Shown here: positions 19,160 to 29,300 of the stretch, piece after piece
Position numbering within the stretch: the stretch's first letter is position 1
How the letters are laid out: each line of letters begins with the position of its first letter
DNA from: Chloroflexota bacterium
Lineage (GTDB): Bacteria; Chloroflexota; Dehalococcoidia; Lucifugimonadales; Australimonadaceae
Length of the DNA: 64,000 bases
Reading direction: 5' to 3'
Assembly: GCA_027618515.1 (NCBI GenBank)
Contig: JAQCEV010000001.1
Coordinates: 39,182-103,181 of the forward strand
Translations under genes and position numbers: made by a program
The notes under the pieces: generated by a model
The model's input: the letters and a program-made list of their open reading frames with translations, nothing else
Told to the model about the DNA's origin: nothing
Database searches by the model: none

Positions 19160-20461
19160 CTACGCAATGCGTTCTTCTACTCTGATGAGGTTACTCACTT
19201 CGTCAACCGAGTCCAGCGTGCTCAGCTGCTTCAGCGCTTGCTGGACATCCGCTTCTCGGGCGACGTGAGTAGTTATGACGATCTCAGCAGCTTTGCCTGA
19301 CTCGTCGACTTCTTTCTGTATAACCGATGCCAGGCTGACGTCCAAGTCTCCCAGCACCTGCGTTACCTGCGCCATGACGCCTGGGCGGTCTGATGCCCGG
19401 AGTCGTATGTAGTACTTAGTTTCCAGGTTGTCCACCGTCTCGATGGTCAAAGCCTCGTCGAACAGCGGCGGCTGAGCTGGTCGTACGCCGCCGACGATGG
19501 CACGGCCGATCGCGACAACATCGGCGAGGATCGCGCTGGCCGTCGGGCGGGCGCCAGCGCCCGGTCCCTGGAACATCGCCCAATCAACGAGGTCACCTTC
19601 AAGTTCAACGGCGTTGTACACGCCATCCACTTTGGCCAGTGGGTGACTGATGGGCAGGAAGGCAGGGTGAACCCTAGCCAAGACTCGTCCGTCAGTTTGG
19701 CGGGCGGTAGCGAGCAGTTTGATAACGTAGCCCAACTCCTCGGCGTACCAGAAGTCTTCGGGCGCCAAGCGGCTGATGCCTTCTCGGAAAACATCGGTGT
19801 CACGTACTACGGTTCGGAACGCTAGCGACGCCAGTATGGCCAGCTTGAACGCCGCGTCGACGCCATCGACATCCGCTGCCGGATCGGGCTCTGCGTAGCC
19901 CAACTCTTGTGCCTCTCGGAGCACCGTCGCGTAGTCGAGACCATCCGTGGCCATCCTGGTGAGCATGTAATTGGTCGTGCCATTGATGATGGCGTTCACC
20001 GCTGAGATGTCATTCGCGGCGAGGTCGTCGAGCAGGGGGCCGATGATCGGTATGCCGCCACCAACGCTGGCCTCGAAGCGAAGCATCACGCCTTTGTCCG
20101 CTGCTGCTCGTAGCAACTCTGGCCCATGCTTGGCCATGACTTCTTTGTTGGCGGTCACCACATGCTTCCCCGCGGCGATGGCCGCTGAGATGTGGTCGTA
20201 GGCCGGATACTCTCCGCCCATCACTTCGATGACCAGAGGGATATTCGGGTTCTTGAGGATGTCATCGGCGTCTGCGGTTAGCGAGAGTCCCTCGGCTACA
20301 GCCGATCGGCGCGATCGCACATCACGAACCAGCGCTCGGTCGATTCGGACGGGGGCGCCGATACGTTGGGCCAGGGTGTGCGCTTGTTCGCGAACTGCCG
20401 TGGCTACTCCGGCGCCAATGACACCGAGGCCCATCAACCCAATCGAGATGTGGTCGGCCAT
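19160..20461 (-). CDS. hom: Homoserine dehydrogenase with ACT domain
   Basis: Reduces aspartate semialdehyde to homoserine. The nucleotide-binding GLMGLGVIGAGVA opens the protein; catalytic-domain motifs include AELGYAEPDPAADVDGVDAA and KLAILASLAF. A C-terminal ACT domain from about residue 355 (LRASDRPGVMAQVTQVLGDL) suggests threonine feedback. Its 433 residues are normal for the class. It sits between the foldase gene and thrC. Confidence 0.95.
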   Translation of the reverse strand: MADHISIGLMGLGVIGAGVATAVREQAHTLAQRIGAPVRIDRALVRDVRSRRSAVAEGLSLTADADDILKNPNIPLVIEVMGGEYPAYDHISAAIAAGKHVVTANKEVMAKHGPELLRAAADKGVMLRFEASVGGGIPIIGPLLDDLAANDISAVNAIINGTTNYMLTRMATDGLDYATVLREAQELGYAEPDPAADVDGVDAAFKLAILASLAFRTVVRDTDVFREGISRLAPEDFWYAEELGYVIKLLATARQTDGRVLARVHPAFLPISHPLAKVDGVYNAVELEGDLVDWAMFQGPGAGARPTASAILADVVAIGRAIVGGVRPAQPPLFDEALTIETVDNLETKYYIRLRASDRPGVMAQVTQVLGDLDVSLASVIQKEVDESGKAAEIVITTHVAREADVQQALKQLSTLDSVDEVSNLIRVEERIA

Positions 20462-20473
20462 ATAAGCACGTAC

Positions 20474-21487
20474 CTAAATGATCTGATCGATGACCCACTG
20501 TGAGTCTTCGGGGGTTAGGCCGTCTGAGTCAACAGCCGCCTCCAGCACCTTGTCGTTCAGCCATGACTGGAAGGCGTTGGTTGCCAGAAATCCTCGCATG
20601 ACGGGGTCAACGGGTTGCTCGGATGGGCCATCGTTCACGCGCAGGACGACGCTCCCCGCGCTGGTCACCAAGGGGCCGATCAGTTCGTTTAGCACGAGTT
20701 CTTCAGTGAAGAGGATCGTGTCCAACTCCTCGATCGCACCACGCGGAACCCAACCCACCACTCCGCCAGGACCGGAGATCACACGCTCGGTGGTGAGTTC
20801 ATCCGCAACGGCGGCAAACTCTTCACCAGCGTTGATGCGGTCTGCCGCCTCTTGGGCGGTCACGGTAGACGCGGTGATGATCCACTCCACGGAGACTTGC
20901 TCTGCTATCTCTGGAGAAACGTCGTTGAAGTGATCTTGAAGCTCGCTAACGTAGAGGCGTCCTGCGAGCCATTGACGGTAGTCATCTTCGGATACGTTGA
21001 AGATCCCTAGGAATGAGTCCAACTCATCTCGTCCATCGGCAGTCAGCGCGTCGACGGGTTCCGAGGCGTCAGCCGGTAGTGTCTCGAATCGGCTGATGAT
21101 GGCCGTGTCGATCTCTTCGGCAGTGACCTCAACTTCAAGTTCAGAAGCATAGGCGCGCACTACAGCATCGCGAACCAGACTGTTCAAGCCGGTGTCCGGG
21201 TTGAGCGTGCCACCAGCGTCGAATGCCTCAAGCGCGGAGTACGGAACGAGATCCGCCAGCTTGATCGACTCGCCGGAGATCTCAGCGATCGTTTTCCGTG
21301 GAGGTTGGAACGACGAGTCGAACCACCCGTAACCGAGCAGTCCAACGACGATAGCAACAACGAACCCAGCTCCCCCAAGCAGGAGCTGGCGTTGCTTCTT
21401 CTCGACGTCCCGTCGGTTCACGACCGGCTGAGAGCGGTCTCTAAGTTGGGAGTAATCCCCTCGTTCGGCGCGTCTGCGCTGTCGCAT
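20474..21487 (-). CDS. Membrane-anchored PpiC/SurA-like peptidyl-prolyl isomerase
   Basis: The 337-residue product has a basic cytoplasmic N-terminus, one transmembrane helix near residues 35-53 (LLLGGAGFVVAIVVGLLGYG), a SurA_N-like helical region, and a parvulin-type domain around 195-300 (EWIITASTVTAQEAADRINA, GGVVGWVPRGAIEELD). It is likely a foldase for exported proteins. The parvulin domain is weakly conserved, so a chaperone-only role is possible. It starts nine bases after rpsR. Confidence 0.75.
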   Translation of the reverse strand: MRQRRRAERGDYSQLRDRSQPVVNRRDVEKKQRQLLLGGAGFVVAIVVGLLGYGWFDSSFQPPRKTIAEISGESIKLADLVPYSALEAFDAGGTLNPDTGLNSLVRDAVVRAYASELEVEVTAEEIDTAIISRFETLPADASEPVDALTADGRDELDSFLGIFNVSEDDYRQWLAGRLYVSELQDHFNDVSPEIAEQVSVEWIITASTVTAQEAADRINAGEEFAAVADELTTERVISGPGGVVGWVPRGAIEELDTILFTEELVLNELIGPLVTSAGSVVLRVNDGPSEQPVDPVMRGFLATNAFQSWLNDKVLEAAVDSDGLTPEDSQWVIDQII

Positions 21488-21496
21488 TGCCGCCCG

Positions 21497-22162
21497 CTAC
21501 TGTTCGCTGTCTTCGACAGCGGCATCAGCCTCGGCAACGGGAGCCTCGGCGGCAGGTGCCTCAGCAACAGGTGCCTCGGCGGCGGGCGCTTCAGCAACAG
21601 GAGCCTCGGCGGCGGGCGCTTCAGCAACAGGAGCCTCGGCGGCAGGCGCCTCAGCAGCAGGCGCCTCAGCAGCAGGCGCCTCAGCAACAGGCGCGTCAGT
21701 GGCAACAGCGTCAGTGGCAACAGCCTCGGTCGCGACAGCCTCGGCGGCAGGCGCACCAGCAACAGCAGCCTCGGCGCCAGGCGCTCCGGCAACCGGCGCG
21801 TCACCGACTGCCCCAGGGGCCGCCCTCGGCGGCGCAGGAGGCGCATCGCGGAACGATCGGCGACCGCGGTCACCTCGGGGGTCAGGGCGGGCGAGCTCCA
21901 TCAAGGAATGTCCACCGGTGTACGGCAGCAATGCGAGGAAGCGATCACGCTTGATGGCAAGCGCAAGTTGACGTTGGTGAGGGGAGCAGGTACCCGTCTT
22001 ACGGCGGGACTCGATCTTTCCCCACTCAGAGATCAATCGGCGGTTGCTAGCAACATCTTTGTAATCAATGGTTACTTTGTCGACGCAGAATTGGCATACC
22101 TTGCGGCGAGGGAAAAAGCGGCGTCCACCACCACCAGGGCGGCGTTTCACAGTGCTTTGCAT
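21497..22162 (-). CDS. rpsR: 30S ribosomal protein S18 with a long Ala/Pro/Glu repeat tail
   Basis: The first ~88 residues are ordinary S18: [17 protein letters not shown], then [16 protein letters not shown] and [21 protein letters not shown]18 binds S6 on the 30S platform. After it comes about 130 residues not found in normal S18: an Arg/Pro linker, then repeats of [10 protein letters not shown] and variants, ending in acidic residues. S18 is usually 70-95 residues. The ATG at 22162 has AAGGAG ahead. The same order rpsF-ssb-rpsR is widespread. The tail is strongly acidic and probably disordered; its role is unknown. Confidence 0.92.
   Translation of the reverse strand: MQSTVKRRPGGGGRRFFPRRKVCQFCVDKVTIDYKDVASNRRLISEWGKIESRRKTGTCSPHQRQLALAIKRDRFLALLPYTGGHSLMELARPDPRGDRGRRSFRDAPPAPPRAAPGAVGDAPVAGAPGAEAAVAGAPAAEAVATEAVATDAVATDAPVAEAPAAEAPAAEAPAAEAPVAEAPAAEAPVAEAPAAEAPVAEAPAAEAPVAEADAAVEDSEQ
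21525..21735. repeat. In-gene ~30-bp tandem repeats coding the S18 tail
   Basis: Imperfect units of about 15 and 30 bases, built from gcctcggcggcagg and gcctcagcaacagg on the plus strand, repeat many times. They encode [10 protein letters not shown] on the minus strand. All differences keep the frame. Confidence 0.85.
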
Positions 22163-22179
22163 ATCAGGAACTCCTTCAA

Positions 22180-22240
22180 GCCCTTTCGGGGCAGCCCCTC
22201 CTGGGGCGAGCAATTTGGACCCCAGACCTCTGGGGGAGCG
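22180..22240 (-). promoter_or_regulatory. Hairpin-rich spacer between ssb and rpsR
   Basis: The 90-base gap between ssb and rpsR holds two perfect hairpins as read on the minus strand: GCCCC-AGGA-GGGGC (22194-22207) and CCCCAGA-GG-TCTGGGG (22220-22235). No T-run follows, so a terminator is unlikely. Control of S18 translation or mRNA processing is inferred. Confidence 0.4.
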
Positions 22241-22252
22241 GCCTAAGCCGCC

Positions 22253-22678
22253 CTAGAAAGGCAGGTCATCGGGGGTGGAGGCTTCGCGAGGGTCAGCCGC
22301 AGCTCCCCCTCCGCCACCAAACTCCGCACCGCCTTGCTCATCACCGCCAGCTCGATCTAGGAAGATGATCCGGCTAGCGATGATCTCGTTCGTGAAGCGG
22401 GCCTGTCCGTCATTACCTTGGAAGGTATTGCTGTGCAGACGCCCTTCGACGAATGCGCGCTGGCCTTTGCTCAGGTATTGGTTAACCTGCTCCGCAAGGC
22501 TGCTCCACGCAACAACGGTGAACCATTCAGTCTCCTGCTTGCGTTCACCGTCTTGGCCGCTGTAGCTACGACTCGTGGCTATCCTGAACGACGTGACAGG
22601 GCTGCCGTTGGGGGTGTACCGCATCTCTGGGTCCGTCCCAACGTTCCCGATCACCATCATCTTGTTCAGGCCAGCCAT
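22253..22678 (-). CDS. ssb: Single-stranded DNA-binding protein
   Basis: OB-fold protein of 141 residues: NKMMVIGNVGTDPEMRYTPN at the start, TEWFTVVAWSSLAEQVNQYL mid-domain, then a Gly-rich linker and the acidic tip DDLPF that recruits repair and replication partners. It begins six bases after rpsF, in the standard rpsF-ssb-rpsR order. Confidence 0.97.
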   Translation of the reverse strand: MAGLNKMMVIGNVGTDPEMRYTPNGSPVTSFRIATSRSYSGQDGERKQETEWFTVVAWSSLAEQVNQYLSKGQRAFVEGRLHSNTFQGNDGQARFTNEIIASRIIFLDRAGGDEQGGAEFGGGGGAAADPREASTPDDLPF

Positions 22679-22684
22679 AGTTCG

Positions 22685-22963
22685 CTAGTCCTGTCGGATC
22701 AGCAGGTGGCGCATCACATCGTCAGTAAGCTTGAGGCCAGCCTCAAGATCCTTGGACTCTGGTGCTTCCATGCTGAGGTGGGCTAGATGGTAGTTCGCCT
22801 CGGATCGGTTGCCTATCTTGTAGGCAAGCTTCCGGCGGCCCCAGCTATCTTCGTCCACCACTTCGCCGGTGCCGATCAAGCGACGAACACGATCCATGAC
22901 CGCGCCAACTCGCTCTTCGTCGACTTCCGCTTCGAGCATTAGTACAAGCTCGTATTGCCTCAA
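22685..22963 (-). CDS. rpsF: 30S ribosomal protein S6
   Basis: The 92-residue product has the S6 features: RQYELVLMLEAEVDEE, EDSWGRRKLAYKIGNRSEAN and YHLAHLSMEAP. S6 pairs with S18 on the small subunit. The start is TTG, with GGGGAG five bases ahead. The leader contains a GCGGC-loop-GCCGC hairpin that could belong to an S6:S18-binding control element, though this is not shown. Confidence 0.96.
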   Translation of the reverse strand: MRQYELVLMLEAEVDEERVGAVMDRVRRLIGTGEVVDEDSWGRRKLAYKIGNRSEANYHLAHLSMEAPESKDLEAGLKLTDDVMRHLLIRQD

Positions 22964-23030
22964 TGTTTCTCCCCGTCCGCTTCTAGCCGCTTCTGTTACG
23001 CCTGCGGCTTATTCTGCCGCACGAATGGCG

Positions 23031-23059
23031 AGTATATCAGCGAGACCTCTGCGCCTCAA
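23031..23059 (-). promoter_or_regulatory. Sigma-70 promoter of the rpsF operon
   Basis: On the minus strand TTGAGG (23054-23059) and TATACT (23031-23036) are 17 bases apart. The leader to rpsF would be about 60 bases. Confidence 0.7.
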
Positions 23060-23091
23060 CGTTCGCGGGCGTTTCCTATTCAAACCCGGTC

Positions 23092-24384
23092 TTACGTGTC
23101 CAATCCCGGGACTGGGAATCCGCTCGTCAGGGCGAGGACAGCCTCGCGCACTTCGGCCTCGGCGACCTCGTCACCTCGGTGATTCAGCGCCTTGATGATG
23201 AGCTCGCCCACCTGACGGGTCTCTGCTTCACGGAAGCCTCTGGTGGTGATGCTAGGAGTTCCAAGCCGCAGGCCGCTGGTAACGCGGAACGGCTGCGGGT
23301 CGTTGGGGATCGCGTTCTTGTTGACGGTGATACCTACACGCCCCAGGACATCTTCAGCTTCAACGCCGGTGATCTCAAGCGCACGCAGATCCACCAACAT
23401 CAGGTGGTTGTCGGTCCCACCGGAGACGATGCGAAGGCCAGCCTCCTCCAACGTGGCGGCCAACGTTTTGGCGTTCGACACGACAGCCTGGCCGTATTCC
23501 TTGAAATCCGGGCGCAACGCCTCGCCGAAACACACCGCCTTGGCGGCGATAGCGTGCATCAGCGGCCCGCCCTGTGCGTAGGGGAATACGGCACGATCGA
23601 CGTTCCGGCGGTGGCTTTCAGTGGACATGATGAAGGCGCCACGAGGGCCCCTCAACGACTTGTGCGTCGTGGAAGTCACGACCTGGGCGTAGGGCACGGG
23701 AGACTGGTGAACGCGCGCCGCGATCAACCCAGATATGTGCGCCATGTCCACCATGAGGATCGCGCCGACCTCTTCTGCGATCTGACCGAAGCGCTCAAAG
23801 TCGATACTGCGGGAGTAGGCGGTGTAGCCAGCGACGATGACCTTGGGTCGGTGCTCTCGGGCCATCACGGCGATGGCGTCGTAGTCCAGTTGTTCGGTTT
23901 CAGGGTCGAGGCCGTACGCAACGAAGTTGTACAGCTTGGAGGAGAAGTTGACGGGACTACCGTGGGTCAGGTGACCACCTTGGTCCAGCCGGAGCCCCAT
24001 GACAGTGTCACCCAACGACAGGAGAGCCGCGTAGGCTTCCATGTTCGCTGACGCGCCGGAATGCGGCTGCACGTTGACGTGTTCGGCGCCGAACAACTCT
24101 TTAGCACGGTCGATCGCGAGTTGCTCCGCGATGTCTACGTACTCACAGCTGCCGTAATACCGGGCCCCTGGATAGCCTTCGGCGTATTTGTTGGTCAAAG
24201 GAGAGCCTTGTGCCTCCATGACGGCCGCGCTTGCGTAGTTCTCGGAAGCGATGAGGACAACGTTGTCTCTCTGTCGCTGGGTCTCCAACTCGATCGCTCG
24301 CGCGATCTCGGGGTCGCGGTCGGCCAATGCACCCACTCTGGCATCCTCCTGCGTGTCATAAGGAAAGGGACTCGGGGTGACCAT
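23092..24384 (-). CDS. glyA: Serine hydroxymethyltransferase
   Basis: PLP enzyme that moves the serine side-chain carbon to tetrahydrofolate. Motifs: [32 protein letters not shown], the PLP lysine in [13 protein letters not shown], and [12 protein letters not shown]. About 430 residues, full length. The ATG at 24384 is chosen over a GTG two codons upstream. No ribosome site stands out. Confidence 0.97.
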   Translation of the reverse strand: MVTPSPFPYDTQEDARVGALADRDPEIARAIELETQRQRDNVVLIASENYASAAVMEAQGSPLTNKYAEGYPGARYYGSCEYVDIAEQLAIDRAKELFGAEHVNVQPHSGASANMEAYAALLSLGDTVMGLRLDQGGHLTHGSPVNFSSKLYNFVAYGLDPETEQLDYDAIAVMAREHRPKVIVAGYTAYSRSIDFERFGQIAEEVGAILMVDMAHISGLIAARVHQSPVPYAQVVTSTTHKSLRGPRGAFIMSTESHRRNVDRAVFPYAQGGPLMHAIAAKAVCFGEALRPDFKEYGQAVVSNAKTLAATLEEAGLRIVSGGTDNHLMLVDLRALEITGVEAEDVLGRVGITVNKNAIPNDPQPFRVTSGLRLGTPSITTRGFREAETRQVGELIIKALNHRGDEVAEAEVREAVLALTSGFPVPGLDT

Positions 24385-24481
24385 CAGCACACTGTAGCGA
24401 TGGCCAGCGCGGACAAGCGCGGATATGCGATCCGCAGCGCCTGGAGTTTATCGGAGGCGTAGCCCTACCAACAAGCAGGGA

Positions 24482-25126
24482 TCAAACGTCTCGCGCGAAC
24501 GTGTAGCAGTGAACCGCGAGTGCACCCGCAGCTTTGAGCGCCGCAGCAGCCGCATCCAGCGTCGCCCCGGTGGTCATGACATCGTCAACCAACGCCACGC
24601 GTAGTCCGGCGACTGCCGTCGAGGACAGGAATGCCGATCTCACGTTGGCCTGACGCGCCGCGACATCCTTCGCCTCAACCTGTCGGCCTGACTGGTGCTT
24701 TCTCGTGAGCCAGGTCGGCTCGAAGGGAACGTCGATCTGCTCGGCGATACTTCTGCCCAACAGGGTCGCTTGGTTGTAGCCGCGCTCGCGCAGCCGAGAT
24801 CGATGCAACGGCACCGGTACGACAGCATCAAGTGCCAGCGATGCCGAGATGCCTCTGGCCATGGGTACGGCCATGTACGCGGCGATGGCACGCACGTTCC
24901 TGAACTTAAGCTGATGCACAGCGTCGCGAGCAATGCCGTCGTAGACAACGGCCGAGGTCACGCCGTCGAACGCGTAGCCATCTGCTGCGATCGTCCTCGG
25001 GTGTGGTACCTCCATCGAGTCGACGCACGAGTCGCACAGGTAGGTTCGGGCCTTCCCGCAGCCGACGCATCGCGCGGGCAGCACCAATTCCAATGCCCGT
25101 TGGAATGTCTGTCGTAGCAGAGTCAT
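24482..25126 (-). CDS. comF: ComF-family phosphoribosyltransferase-like protein
   Basis: The 214-residue product begins with a zinc ribbon (CVGCGKARTYLCDSC) and ends in a phosphoribosyltransferase fold with the PRPP-loop-like VALVDDVMTTGAT. LHRSRLRERGYNQA is typical of ComF. The family is needed for DNA uptake in several naturally competent bacteria. The start has GAGGG eight bases ahead; a longer open stretch upstream is not ComF-like. It is divergent from the HAD gene. No other competence gene is in this window. Confidence 0.88.
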   Translation of the reverse strand: MTLLRQTFQRALELVLPARCVGCGKARTYLCDSCVDSMEVPHPRTIAADGYAFDGVTSAVVYDGIARDAVHQLKFRNVRAIAAYMAVPMARGISASLALDAVVPVPLHRSRLRERGYNQATLLGRSIAEQIDVPFEPTWLTRKHQSGRQVEAKDVAARQANVRSAFLSSTAVAGLRVALVDDVMTTGATLDAAAAALKAAGALAVHCYTFARDV

Positions 25127-25159
25127 GAGTCCGTCCCTCGTGGTACCGTTGACGGCAGG

Positions 25160-25888
25160 ATGATACGAGCAGTTTTCTTCGATTTCTACGGAACCCTGGC
25201 AGGGTGGGAACCCGCTGCCGGGGACATTCAACGCAAATCAGCCGCCGCTGAGGGGCTGGACGTGGACGCGGACGCTATCGAACGCGCCTACCCTACCGCC
25301 AACGCGCTCCTCGACCGCGAGAACGCGGTGCAACGATTGGCGTCACGAACGCCAGAGCAGCGGGAGGCTTTTCTCGCCGAGTACGAACAAACTCTTCTGG
25401 CAACGGCAGGTTACGACGTGTCGCTTGAGACCGCGCGAGCGATCTGGTTGCGAGTTCGCTCTGCACCCAAAGAACTCGCTCTCTACCCCGACGCGCGATC
25501 GACGCTGGAGGAATTGCGAACCGCTGGCTTCATCCTAGGCGTCATCTCCAATATGGGCACCGACCTCCCCGATTACCTTGACCATATGGGGATCGCAGGG
25601 CTCATCAAGGCATCTGTATCAAGCGGCGAGGTAGGAGTCGCGAAGCCTCACCCGGCGGTGTTCGAGGCAGCGCTTCGCAAGGTTGACGTTGTCGCCCGTG
25701 AGGCGCTCCACGTGGGCGACGGCTACGAGTCTGACGTGCTCGGTGCAGCAGCAGCGGGACTCGGCGCACTGTACCTACAGAGGGATGCGGACGTCTCAGA
25801 GCCTGGGGCGCATGCTGTGGTCAGGAGCCTCAGCGAAGTACCCGCGCACGTGCGTGAGCTAAATAGCAGTGCATCTCCTCCCCTCTAA
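25160..25888 (+). CDS. HAD-superfamily hydrolase
   Basis: The 242-residue product has the HAD motifs in order: nucleophile FFDFYGTLAG, motif II GVISNMG, motif III lysine in GVAKPHPAVFE, and HVGDGYESDVLGA. The cap between motifs I and II is helical (C1 type). A phosphatase for a small metabolite is likely; the substrate is not deducible. Confidence 0.87.
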   Translation: MIRAVFFDFYGTLAGWEPAAGDIQRKSAAAEGLDVDADAIERAYPTANALLDRENAVQRLASRTPEQREAFLAEYEQTLLATAGYDVSLETARAIWLRVRSAPKELALYPDARSTLEELRTAGFILGVISNMGTDLPDYLDHMGIAGLIKASVSSGEVGVAKPHPAVFEAALRKVDVVAREALHVGDGYESDVLGAAAAGLGALYLQRDADVSEPGAHAVVRSLSEVPAHVRELNSSASPPL

Positions 25889-25990
25889 GCGGCGAGGTAC
25901 GCAGGCTACGTGTGGTAATCTGGAGAGGCAGCGAACGCGATTGCGCATGGATCGCTGCCCCCACCATTCTTACGACAGACGGGACACTTT

Positions 25991-26332
25991 ATGGCTTATC
26001 AGGTCTATTTCGCCGAACTTGCAGAAGAGAACAAGGCACTTATGCTCACGATTCTCAAGCTGAAAGAAGAAGCTGACGCTCTTGAGCCCGGCGAGGCTGA
26101 GTTGCTCTTCTCGCTACGTGGGACTTCGACGCCAACGGTGCTCCCTCCGGAGGAGCAGCCCTCCCGCCAGCGGCCCGGTGGTGGTGGTGGTGGCGGCGGT
26201 GGCAACCGACGCGGCTCCGGTCGACGCGGCGGCCAGCGCCCAAGCTCCGCCAATGGCGGTAGCGGCGGCAATAGTGGAGGCGGAAGCGGCAGTGGTGGCG
26301 GAAGCGGCAGCGGCGGCGGCAGCAACAACTAG
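25991..26332 (+). CDS. Unknown protein: short helical N-terminus and Gly/Ser/Arg-rich tail
   Basis: I do not recognise it. Residues 1-45 are charged and likely helical (FAELAEENKALMLTILKLKE), possibly coiled coil. Residues about 62-113 are a run of Gly9, then NRRGSGRRGGQRP, then GGGS-type repeats to the end. The tail resembles RGG/glycine-rich RNA-binding or linker sequence. A GGGAC-like ribosome site is weak. Codon choice agrees with coding potential. Confidence 0.6.
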   Translation: MAYQVYFAELAEENKALMLTILKLKEEADALEPGEAELLFSLRGTSTPTVLPPEEQPSRQRPGGGGGGGGGNRRGSGRRGGQRPSSANGGSGGNSGGGSGSGGGSGSGGGSNN

Positions 26333-26351
26333 GCTGCCGCGATACCCGCGC

Positions 26352-29300
26352 TCAGCCCCTGATGCCCTGTTTGGCCATCTCTGGCACGCGTTGCTGGAAC
26401 TCCGATAGCAGTGCCAGTACTTCAAGCAACGCTTGCCCCCAAGGGACATCCCCGCCTGCGACCGGCATGTGGATCTGTTGATTCCCAACCGACGTCCTGT
26501 GACGCAGCGCTCGCTCCAACGGAATGCGAGCGCCACCCACCTGGTCGATCAGCCTCAACGTAACGTGATCCGAACGCCGCACGATGGACGCCACGCGCGC
26601 CTCTTTGGCGAATAGCTTCACGCGCACGCCATAGATCAGGTGATGCACAGCGTCCGGTAGCTGATGACCGAACCGCTCTTCGAACTCTCGCGGCAGCTCG
26701 TCGATCTCTTCGAGGGTCTGCGCTTTCGCCAGGCGCTGGTACATGGCCATGCGCGTGGGCATATGCGGCACCAGATCTTCCGGGATGGACGCGGGCAACC
26801 CAAGGTCGATAACCGGATCGCCAACTTCCGGTTCCAGCGCGGGGCCATCACCGGTCGCCGCACGAAGCTCCGACACAGCCTGGCTCAATAGGCGCGTATA
26901 CAGATCGAACCCGACCGCGTGGATATGGCCGCTCTGCTCGGCGCCCAAGATATTTCCAGCACCCCGGATCTCCAGATCTTTCATGGCGATCCGGAACCCC
27001 GCTCCAAGCTCCGTCGCCGCGACGATCGTCTGCAAGCGACGTTGCGCTTGGTCGGTCAGGCGACGCCCACGCTCGACGAGCAGGTAGGCGTACGCACGTT
27101 GCGAACTGCGCCCAATGCGCCCACGAAGTTGGTAGAGCTGAGCCAGTCCGAAGTTCCCCGCACGCTCCACGATCATGGTGTTGGCTGCGGGGATATCCAA
27201 CCCGGACTCGATGATCGTCGTACAGACGAGAACGTCGGCCTCACCGTCGGAGAATCGCTCCATGACTTGAGACAAGTCGTCCTCGTGCATCTGGCCGTGG
27301 CCCACGATCACTCGCGCCTCCGGCACCAGCGTCCGTATCTTGTCGGCGGTCAGGTCGATGTCCTGCACGCGGTTGTGCAGGTAATACACCTGCCCTTCCC
27401 TATCGAGCTCGCGCAAGATGGCCTCGCGGATCAGATCATCCGACATCTCTGCGAGATACGTCTTGATGGGCAGACGCTCTTCCGGCGGCGTCTCGATCGT
27501 TGAGATGTCACGTATGCCAGCGAGCGCCATGTGCAACGTGCGCGGGATCGGCGTAGCGGTCAGCGTGAGCACGTCGACCTCTTGCCGCATCTCCTTCATC
27601 CGCTCCTTGTGGCCCACACCGAACCGGTGCTCCTCATCGATGATCACGAGCCCCAGGTCCTTGAACGACACGTCCTTCTGCACCAAACGGTGCGTGCCCA
27701 CCACGATATCCACGTCGCCCGACGCCAGGCGCGCGATGATCGCGTCCGCCTCTTTGGGCGTCCGGAAGCGACTGAGCATCTCAACGGTGATCGGGTACGG
27801 CTCAAGCCGCTCGGACAACGTGATGTAGTGCTGCTGCGCTAGGACGGTGGTGGGCACGAGCAGCGCGACCTGCTTGCCGCTCATCACAGCCTTGAACGCG
27901 GCCCGCAGTGCCACCTCGGTCTTGCCATAGCCCACGTCACCGCACACCAGGCGATCCATGGGCTTGATGTTCTCCAGGTCTTCTTTCACATCGTTGATCG
28001 CGACCTCTTGGTCAGGTGTCTCTACGAACGGGAAAGCATCCTCCATCTCTTGCTGCCACGGCGTATCCAGGCTGTGCGCGTAGCCTTGAGCCATCTCTCG
28101 TTTGGCGTACAGAGCGAGCAAGTCGATCGCCAGCTTCTGCGTGGACTCGCGTGCCTTGGAAACTGCACGCGTCCACTCCTGCGTACCAAGTCGCGTGGGC
28201 GAGGGACTCGCCTCGTCGCCGCCGACGTACGGCGAGATGCGGTCGAGGTGTTCCATCGGCACGTACAGGCGGTCCCCTTCCGCGTATTCGAGCACCAGGT
28301 ACTCGCGGTTGGCCCCCTTTTCGGCGTCAGCCGATCCATCGCCATCGCCGGCTTCCGCGCCCCCGCGATTGATCGTGCCCATGAATCGACCGATCCCGTG
28401 GTCGACGTGGACGACGTACTGGCCAGGGTTGAGCTCCTCAACCGTGGTGGCACGGAACCGCGTTGAATGACGCCGTGGGCGAGTAACCCTGCGTTTGGCC
28501 GTGCCGAAAACTTCGTTGTCAGAAAGCAGGGTCAGCAGCGCAGCATCATCTTCCGAGCGCTCGTGGAGCGACCACCCTCCGGCGAGCGTGCCATGCACGA
28601 TATGCACGACGTCTTCTTGCGGCGCGACGTCTAGGGATCGTGTCTCGCGAGCAGCGATTCCTTGATCGCGCAGCACCTCTTCCAATCGTCGTGAGTGCTG
28701 GGTGGTGATCACCGTGGGCGTCCGGCGCCCCTCTAGGTCGGTCGCCAGGCTTTCCAACTCTCCCTGGTACGACGCTGGCGGCCCGAACGGCAGCACGATC
28801 GCCACACCGTCATCCTTGTCACCACGGTGGTATCGCGTGAGGTCCAGGCGGGAATTCCATGAAGCGATAGAGGTTTCCAGGTCTTCCCACGGCACCAAGC
28901 AAGACGGGAATCCCAACGGCAATTCACCACGCTCTTGCTTGGCCAGCCTAAGCTTCTCGGCTCCAGCCTCCACGCGACGTGCAGCCTCCAATACTTCGAA
29001 CGGTTCGCTGACAACCAGCACCGCGTCTTTGGCGAACGGCAGGTGATCCAGCAGCGTGTGGTGCAGCAGGAAACCGGTGTACAGGGCACCCGCGTCAGCC
29101 GACACCCCAGACAGCAGTTCGGCGAGGTCTTCGTCGACCCTGTCACGCTCGGCGGTCGTCGTGTTGGTGTAGTCCAGTCCACGCACCGCAGCCTCAACCG
29201 AGGCGTGGTCAGCGTGACTCGGGAGCAATTCAGCCGCTGGCAGTACGCGCAGAGCCGGGATGTGGTCGGTTGATCGCTGGGAGGCTGACTCGAAGATCCT

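Noticed and set aside
23179..24051. Long plus-strand open frame opposite glyA
   Set aside because: Antisense of a strongly conserved enzyme; composition is not protein-like.
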